From: Tannerella sp.
Lineage (GTDB): Bacteria; Bacteroidota; Bacteroidia; Bacteroidales; Tannerellaceae
DNA: 11,984 bases
Assembly: GCA_031259505.1 (NCBI GenBank)
Contig: JAIRLL010000222.1
Span: 1-11,984 of the forward strand
Reading direction: 5' to 3'
Position 1 is the first letter of the stretch; every line of letters starts with the position of its first letter. The notes under the pieces were generated by a model. It was not told where the DNA came from, did no database searches, and was given only the letters and a program-made list of their open reading frames with translations. Shown in pieces: positions 7,272-11,984 of the stretch. The translations under genes and the position numbers were made by a program.

Positions 7272-10200
7272 TTAAAATTCAACATTTAAGCCAAAAGACA
7301 CAATTTTGTTTTGCGGATATACGGCAAACCGTCCGTCGCTTCCGCGTTCAGGATCGAATCCATCCTTGAAGGGAGTGAGCGTAAACAGATTGTCGCCCGA
7401 GAAATAAATTCTCACTCTCTCGCAGCGAACGGAAGAAACGAGTTTTCCCGGCAGGGAATAACCGATCGTCAGATTCTTTAACCGCAGGTACGAAGCGTCC
7501 TGAAGGAACCATGTATTTGCCCTGTTGTTCTGCGAACTGCCCTGGTTGTTAAAGGTAATTCGCGGCAGCCGGTTGGATGTGCCCGGGCCTGTCCATCGCT
7601 CCGTCAGCCATTCGACGGACGGTGGCGAACCTCCTGTGAATGCCTGGTATCCATATTCATTCGTAAAAAACTTCTGTCCCTGTACGCCCTGGAAAAACGC
7701 GGAAATATCGAAGTTTTTCCAGTTGGCGTAAGCATTGAACGAATATTCAAAGTTGGGGAATTTGCCCGGAATGACCTTCCGGTCGTCGTTGTCCACATCG
7801 CCGTCGCCGTCGACATCCCTGTATTTAAAATCGCCCGGCTGGACATTGTCACTGAACTGTTTGGGCGAACCGGCGATTTCTTCCACCGTTTGAAATATCC
7901 CGATGAATTCAAGCATATAGTAGGAATTATAGGGGACTCCGTTTCTGCGCAGATAATAACCGTCTATTTCTTCGGAGCCGAAATTGGCCGCCTCGTTTTT
8001 GTACCTGTTTACGTATGCCCCTGCTCCGTAGTTCAGTCCTTTGAAAACGCCGGCATCTACCTGTCCGGCATATTGCAGAGAGACTTCATGCCCGCTGTTG
8101 ATCATTGCGCCGCTGTTCACAATCGGGGCGCTCAGTCCCAGTACGGCGGAAACCTGCGCGCTCCGCAGGATGTCGGTCGTATTTTTCCGGTAATAGTCAT
8201 AACTGACGGAAAGCCCGTTGAAAACGGTAATATCCAGTCCGAGGTCGAAAATGGACGTCGATTCCCATTTGATATCCCGGTTGCTGTATTCCGTCTGCGC
8301 TACGCCGGAGGCCAGCGAACTGTTGTCGAACGGATAGTTTCCCGTGTAGGACAGCATGGACTGATAGGGATAAGGCTGACTGTTTACGTTGATATTCTGG
8401 TTTCCCAGCAACCCGTATGATCCTCTTATCTTGAGATTGTTGAGCCATGCCAGGTCGCTGTCTTTCACGAAATGCTCTTCCGACAGGCGCCATCCGGCCG
8501 AGAAGGAAGGGAAATATCCCCAGCGTCTGTCTGAAATCATGCGCGAAGTACCGTCGTAACGCACGTTGATTTCCGCCATGTAGCGGCTTTGATAATCGTA
8601 ATTCAGACGCCCGAAAAACGAACGGAGCGCCCATTCGTATGCATACCCTTCTGCCGTTTGAATGTCTGTTGTACCGGCGTTCAGTTCGTGCAGGTCGGCC
8701 AGAAACTTCTGACGGTATCCCCGCAGATTGTCGTAACGGTTGGTTTCCTGACTGTAACCGGCCTGCAGGCCGATATGATGCTTCCCGGCCAGCGTCGCAT
8801 CGTATTTCAGATAGGAAAACAGATTCGTATAAAACGTCCGCTGATTCGTTACTCCCAACCCTGTCGTCCCGACATCCAGATTGGCGGCAAATTCACCGGT
8901 ATGGAAATTGTAGAGAGGTACCACCGGACGCCAGTCTTTTGCCGTATTGTCCGTGAAATTGACCGCGCCTTTCGTGTACCAGGTCAAACCCTTGAACAGT
9001 TCCAGTTCCAGCCATAACTGCGCAGAGGCGTCGTAATTGACGCTGTTGTTCGTCACCTGATTTTCTACGATCGCAACCTGATTCTTATTATGATATTCAA
9101 AGGGATAGGCCGAGTAGGCATATCTGCCGGAGCCGTCCGGTAACGTGGGGCTGTAAGCCGGCGTTTGCGCCATCAGCGATATCACTGCGTCGCTCTGCCC
9201 CTGCGCGGTTGCCCGGATGTCTCCGCGTTCAAGGAATAAATTGCTGCCGATGGTCAACCAGTCTTTCAACTTCGATTTGATATTGGTACGGAAATTGTAT
9301 TTTTCAAATCCGTAACCGATCAACGTCCCCGGCTGGTCGATATAGCCCACGGAAATATTGTAGGTCGTCCCCCCGGTTCCTCCGCTCACGGATATATCGT
9401 GATTCTGTACAAACGCGGAATTGAAACCATAGTCCAGCCAGTCGAAGTTGGGATATTTTGTTCTGTCCGTCGCATTCTCGTAGAGCGAAATCATTTCGTC
9501 CGTATACGTAGTCAAGGCGCTTGCGATACCCGAATTGCGCATGGCTTCGTTATAGAGGCGCATGTAATCCGCCGTATTGGTCACCAGTTTGGCCAGCGTA
9601 GTCGGATTATGGACTCCGAGATTTACGTTGTACGTCAGTTTAAACCGGTTTTCTTCTCCGGTTTTGGTCGTTACCAGAATCACGCCGTTTGCCGCCCTGG
9701 CGCCATAGATGGAAGCCGAGGAAGCATCTTTCAATACGGATACGTTTTCGATATCGTTAGCGTTCAGGCTGGCCAGATTACCCGGCACTCCATCAATCAG
9801 TACCAGCGGATCGGAGCCGGCGTTACTGTATGTCCCCTGGCCGCGAATCCTCATGCTGACGGACTCTGATCCGGGCTGTCCCGTCCCCTGTACAACCGAC
9901 AATCCCGGAATCTGTCCCTGAAGCATGGTCACCGGGTTGGTAACGGGACGTTTTACCAGGTCGTCGCCACTAACCGTAGCTACGGCACCGGTCAGGTTGA
10001 TTTTCTTCTGCGTACCGTAGCCTATGACTACGACTTCCTCAAGCGCCTGCGTATCTTCCGCGAGCACGATTCGCAAATCCGTCCGGTTGCCCGTGGATAC
10101 TTCCCGAGTCACGTAGCCGATAAAGGAAACGACCAGCGTCGCCCCAGGCGATACGTTCAGACTGAACTTGCCGTCCACATCGGTGATTGTCCCGTTGGCC

Positions 10201-10442
10201 GTCGCGCTTTTCTCCACAATATTCGCTCCGATCACCGGCTCGCCCGTCCGGTCGACCACCGTTCCCGCGATGCGGGTTCTGCTCTGTTCCGGTTCGCGCG
10301 TTTCCGGCGGATAGCCGTCGGCGGCGAACGTCATGCCCGTAGCCCCCATCAGGAGGATTGCGGACAGTGTCATCATTTTTGTCATTTTTTTTAATTTTCT
10401 AATTTTGACATGTTTCATGTCTCTAAATAATTTCATAGTCAT
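7272..10442 (-). CDS. SusC/RagA-like TonB-dependent outer-membrane transporter
   Basis: This 1056-residue protein imports glycan fragments across the outer membrane, powered by TonB-ExbBD. Residues 1-41 hold a basic start and a signal peptide (core about 24-40, ending GMTFA). A carboxypeptidase-regulatory-like domain spans about 57-129 (IAGTVVDRTGEPVIGANI, DVDGKFSL, VSFIGY). A TonB-box-like LEEVVVIGYGTQ follows (134-145), then the plug (about 148-262: LQGQIPGLSV, IRGQGTYS, LIDGVPG, VLKDASSASIYGARAANGVILVTTK). The remainder is the beta-barrel, ending in an aromatic NVEF as outer-membrane barrels do. An acidic DVDGDGDVDNDD at about 876-887 may bind calcium. No N-terminal STN signalling domain is present, so it is not obviously coupled to an anti-sigma factor. 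Alternative starts are M3 (10436) and M9; the upstream ATG is kept. No consensus promoter is seen just upstream. Confidence 0.97.
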   Translation of the reverse strand: MTMKLFRDMKHVKIRKLKKMTKMMTLSAILLMGATGMTFAADGYPPETREPEQSRTRIAGTVVDRTGEPVIGANIVEKSATANGTITDVDGKFSLNVSPGATLVVSFIGYVTREVSTGNRTDLRIVLAEDTQALEEVVVIGYGTQKKINLTGAVATVSGDDLVKRPVTNPVTMLQGQIPGLSVVQGTGQPGSESVSMRIRGQGTYSNAGSDPLVLIDGVPGNLASLNANDIENVSVLKDASSASIYGARAANGVILVTTKTGEENRFKLTYNVNLGVHNPTTLAKLVTNTADYMRLYNEAMRNSGIASALTTYTDEMISLYENATDRTKYPNFDWLDYGFNSAFVQNHDISVSGGTGGTTYNISVGYIDQPGTLIGYGFEKYNFRTNIKSKLKDWLTIGSNLFLERGDIRATAQGQSDAVISLMAQTPAYSPTLPDGSGRYAYSAYPFEYHNKNQVAIVENQVTNNSVNYDASAQLWLELELFKGLTWYTKGAVNFTDNTAKDWRPVVPLYNFHTGEFAANLDVGTTGLGVTNQRTFYTNLFSYLKYDATLAGKHHIGLQAGYSQETNRYDNLRGYRQKFLADLHELNAGTTDIQTAEGYAYEWALRSFFGRLNYDYQSRYMAEINVRYDGTSRMISDRRWGYFPSFSAGWRLSEEHFVKDSDLAWLNNLKIRGSYGLLGNQNINVNSQPYPYQSMLSYTGNYPFDNSSLASGVAQTEYSNRDIKWESTSIFDLGLDITVFNGLSVSYDYYRKNTTDILRSAQVSAVLGLSAPIVNSGAMINSGHEVSLQYAGQVDAGVFKGLNYGAGAYVNRYKNEAANFGSEEIDGYYLRRNGVPYNSYYMLEFIGIFQTVEEIAGSPKQFSDNVQPGDFKYRDVDGDGDVDNDDRKVIPGKFPNFEYSFNAYANWKNFDISAFFQGVQGQKFFTNEYGYQAFTGGSPPSVEWLTERWTGPGTSNRLPRITFNNQGSSQNNRANTWFLQDASYLRLKNLTIGYSLPGKLVSSVRCERVRIYFSGDNLFTLTPFKDGFDPERGSDGRFAVYPQNKIVSFGLNVEF

Positions 10443-10640
10443 CCATTTATTAATTTATTCTGTTTTTGAAACGGTACTTTTGAAGTTTGTCCGGTCGAAT
10501 AACAAGTACCGGTTGTTTTCCGACCATCTTTTCGCTGATTTCAATCTTTTTCCATTTCTTCCATAGGCATTTTGTTTTAAAATGATACTTTCGTTATTTA
10601 TATTGCACGCAGATAATATCTGTTCATTTCACCTCCAACT
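10443..10640 (-). promoter_or_regulatory. AT-rich upstream region of susC, no consensus promoter seen
   Basis: No TAnnTTTG element was found on the minus strand close to susC. Two symmetric sequences are present: CGGTACTT (10472-10479) with AAGTACCG (10504-10511), an inverted repeat with a 24-nt spacer, and the 13-nt palindrome CAGATAATATCTG (10610-10622). Either could be an operator or a leader hairpin. I cannot say more. Confidence 0.3.
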
Positions 10641-10954
10641 CAACTGTTCCATATCCTGCCGGTGGCGTTCGATCTCGCGCAGATGCTTTTCAGATTCTTC
10701 GTGATGCCGGCATAGTGCGTATACGCCCGGATTTTTACCTGCGTCGGACGCAGCCTGACGGTCGTTTTCAGCAGTATGGTATGCCGGGTGCAGCCGACGG
10801 CGGAGCCTTGGGCCGAACGGCATTTGGGAATTGGCGTGGCCAACAGGGTGCGGTTGTTGATGATGGAAAAAGCCGGAATCCGGCGAAAATGACAGGCGTT
10901 ACCTTTCTTCCGGACGCTCTTTTGCCTGTTTTGCAGGGGGACACGGAAAAGGAT
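10641..10954. other. GC-richer stretch with no confident gene
   Basis: The stretch is richer in G and C than its AT-rich flanks and is open in several frames, for example minus 10640-10987 and plus 10586-11050. None of the translations shows a recognisable family, and the longer ones are rich in Arg and Cys, as unselected frames in such DNA often are. It contains the short palindrome GCCGGAATCCGGC (10872-10884). It may be the remains of a decayed gene or element. Confidence 0.4.
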
Positions 10955-10996
10955 AAAAACAGGCCTGCTTTTGCAGGAATAATGCAAAAGCAGACC
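10955..10996 (-). terminator. Intrinsic terminator, minus strand, possibly bidirectional
   Basis: GGCCTGCTTTTGCA (10962-10975) and TGCAAAAGCAGACC (10983-10996) pair at 13 of 14 positions around a 7-nt loop. On the minus strand the stem is followed by TGTTTTTATCC, a good U-tract. On the plus strand TTTTCTTTC follows, so it could act both ways. It lies about 190 nt downstream of the minus-strand promoter at 11191-11220. Confidence 0.8.
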
Positions 10997-11186
10997 TTTT
11001 CTTTCGGAGACGTCGCCGGTTGCGTATGGCCTCCGTTTATAAATATGTAATACTAAATAGCTGTTATATAGAGAATTGCCCCCCCCGTTGACATATATTC
11101 ACTTTCGAATGACAGTCAGGTTTGGTTTGATAATTTGTCGAACGTCCGGTCATTATTATTTATTTTTACTGTTTATTTTAATATCA
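10955..11186 (-). ncRNA. Predicted short RNA or attenuated leader upstream of susC
   Basis: A consensus-like promoter predicts a start near 11185 and a strong hairpin with a U-tract predicts an end near 10955, giving a transcript of about 230 nt. No convincing protein lies inside. The best frame is 29 codons (11153-11064, starting MTGRSTNYQ) and includes a run of eight G. It could be a free small RNA of the kind known near Bacteroides glycan loci (e.g. GibS), or a leader whose terminator is bypassed to reach susC about 500 nt further on. No known RNA family was recognised. Confidence 0.38.
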
Positions 11187-11190
11187 GCGA

Positions 11191-11220
11191 CAAAGGTAGA
11201 AATCTTTTTTACATCTGCAA
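11191..11220 (-). promoter_or_regulatory. Bacteroides-type promoter on the minus strand
   Basis: On the minus strand TTG (11220-11218) is followed after exactly 19 nt by TACCTTTG (11198-11191). This agrees with the TTTG/TAnnTTTG promoter of Bacteroidota. The predicted start is near 11185. It points toward susC, but an intrinsic terminator intervenes. Confidence 0.7.
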
Positions 11221-11495
11221 TGTCTTTTTTTTGAAAAAAAATCATCAAAAGTATGTTTACCCGTTTGGCTGATAAAATAAAAGATTAACTGTCAGCCGGT
11301 TTGATTAAGTGCATTTCTTTAAGACATGTTGCATAACATATTTTTAGTGTAGAAGAATTTGTGTTACCTTTTCATACGGATACAATTGTAATAAAATGAC
11401 AGGAATGAACAAAAACGGGAAAACGGCAACAGTCGCTCTCAAAAGTGACGTTGCAGGCAAGGTGCAGATGCCGGAAGTTTTGCGGAGCAGAGTCT
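11221..11495. other. AT-rich spacer without a confident gene
   Basis: The stretch holds the palindrome TACAATTGTA (11381-11390) and the 11-nt sequence TCATACGGATA (11372-11382), which recurs at 11670-11680 inside the GH92 promoter. A 30-codon plus-strand frame (11405-11497, starting MNKNGKTATVALK) is present, but it is unrecognised and poorly supported. Confidence 0.4.
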
Positions 11496-11600
11496 GAAAC
11501 CGGTTTGCCGGCAGAGTACGCAACCATCGAACAGACCATTTCGTCCGCTGTCACGGCGGAAATCGCAACATGGATCAAGACGCAAACAAACATCAAATAA
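11496..11600 (+). pseudogene. 3'-terminal fragment of a paralogue of the alpha/beta hydrolase
   Basis: Bases 11496-11597 align without gaps to 5355-5456 in the hydrolase gene, with nine differences that I counted (about 91% identity). The shared protein begins ETGLPAEYATIEQTIS. The fragment has its own TAA at 11598-11600, directly after the point corresponding to residue 467 of the hydrolase. Upstream of 11496 the similarity stops, and the catalytic Ser, Asp and His are all absent. The frame continues upstream only to a TGA at 11406-11408, with no proper start. It is therefore a remnant, either of a second hydrolase copy or of a recombination event. Confidence 0.8.
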
Positions 11601-11665
11601 GGTTGCAAATTTACGCCGCTCACAAGTATAACATAAGAAATGTTCTCATTTTCTTTACCGATTAA

Positions 11666-11696
11666 TTGCTCATACGGATATTTCCATATATTTTTG
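11666..11696 (+). promoter_or_regulatory. Bacteroides-type promoter of the GH92 gene
   Basis: TTG (11666-11668) is followed after 20 nt by TATTTTTG (11689-11696), matching TAnnTTTG. The predicted start near 11702 gives a leader of about 29 nt before the ATG at 11731. The sequence TCATACGGATA lies between the two elements. Confidence 0.72.
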
Positions 11697-11730
11697 TACA
11701 CAATTTAATAACACGTAAATAAAAACAGAT

Positions 11731-11984
11731 ATGAACAAACTCATTGTTTTTCTTCTTCCTGCCATATTGATGGCCTGCGGCGACAGCCGAACAGTACAGC
11801 AACAACATCTTTCCGATTTTGTTGACCCCTTTATCGGGGCGAGTACGAATATTCGTGCGGCGGGCGCGCATCATGGTTTGGGAAAGACTTTTCCCGGTGC
11901 GGCCTCTCCTTTCGGGATGGTGCAGGTCAGTCCAAACACCATTACCGGCGGCGACAACGGTTGCGGCTACAGCTACGAACACAC
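11731..11984 (+). CDS. GH92 family glycosidase (predicted alpha-mannosidase) lipoprotein, N-terminal part
   Basis: The reading frame is open from the ATG at 11731 to the window end (84 full codons), so the C-terminal bulk is missing. A lipoprotein signal ends in LMAC with Cys at position 16. The mature start shows the GH92 N-terminal signature: DFVDPFIGAST, then GLGKTFPGAASPFGMVQVSPNT and GGDNGCGYSYEH. GH92 enzymes are calcium-dependent exo-acting alpha-mannosidases that remove mannose from N-glycans or yeast mannan; linkage specificity cannot be judged from this part. A good promoter lies just upstream. The gene is divergent from susC-susD, which suggests a common polysaccharide-utilisation locus. 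Confidence 0.93.
   Translation, partial: MNKLIVFLLPAILMACGDSRTVQQQHLSDFVDPFIGASTNIRAAGAHHGLGKTFPGAASPFGMVQVSPNTITGGDNGCGYSYEH

Noticed and set aside
7890..9869. Several plus-strand frames of 100-176 codons (7890-8420, 8589-9017, 9399-9869)
   Set aside because: All are antisense to the SusC-like gene, which is continuous and full length; none shows a family signature.
10629..10823. Possible transposase remnant on the minus strand (RHHEESEKHLREIERHRQ)
   Set aside because: I could not match it to any insertion sequence family, and no terminal inverted repeats or target duplications were seen.
10586..11050. Plus-strand open frame of about 154 codons upstream of susC
   Set aside because: It has no promoter, only a GTG start, no recognised family, and the hairpin terminator lies inside it.
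11372..11982. Minus-strand frames of 109 and 106 codons
   Set aside because: They are antisense to the GH92 start, its promoter and the hydrolase relic; they have no family signature.

Overview
The window looks like a chromosomal segment of a member of the Bacteroidota, most probably order Bacteroidales. The evidence is a SusC/SusD outer-membrane pair, a start of a GH92-type lipoprotein, and several promoter-like sequences of the Bacteroides type (TTG about 19-20 nt before TAnnTTTG). Shine-Dalgarno sequences are mostly lacking. The genus cannot be fixed from the sequence alone.

Left part (1-5495, all plus strand). The window opens inside a large secreted protein with lamin-tail-like modules and a C-terminal FlgD-like Ig module. 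A tight two-gene unit follows: a rhomboid intramembrane protease and TcdA, the tRNA t6A-modifying dehydratase. Next comes a gene-poor stretch of about 580 nt (2456-3035) holding a tandem array of a 21-bp, palindrome-centred repeat (2542-2787). Then come a His-rich CDF-family cation exporter and a secreted alpha/beta hydrolase.

Right part (5496-11984). Two inverted repeats separate the hydrolase from a convergent SusC-SusD operon on the minus strand. The repeat next to susD is a very good intrinsic terminator. Upstream of susC lies about 1.3 kb without a confident gene, and a GH92-family (predicted alpha-mannosidase) lipoprotein starts divergently at 11731 and runs off the window. SusC, SusD and GH92 together suggest a polysaccharide-utilisation locus for alpha-mannose-containing glycans: SusD binds the glycan, SusC imports it with TonB, and GH92 trims it. 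The substrate is inferred from GH92 only.

The 1.3 kb between susC and GH92 is the most unusual part. A consensus-like minus-strand promoter (11191-11220) is followed about 230 nt later by an intrinsic terminator (10955-10996), which predicts a short RNA or an attenuated leader upstream of susC. That predicted transcript contains a tract of eight G; losing one G would join two reading frames into one of about 170 codons. The same interval holds a 105-nt piece about 91% identical to the 3' end of the hydrolase gene at 4056-5495, apparently a relic of a paralogue or of a rearrangement.
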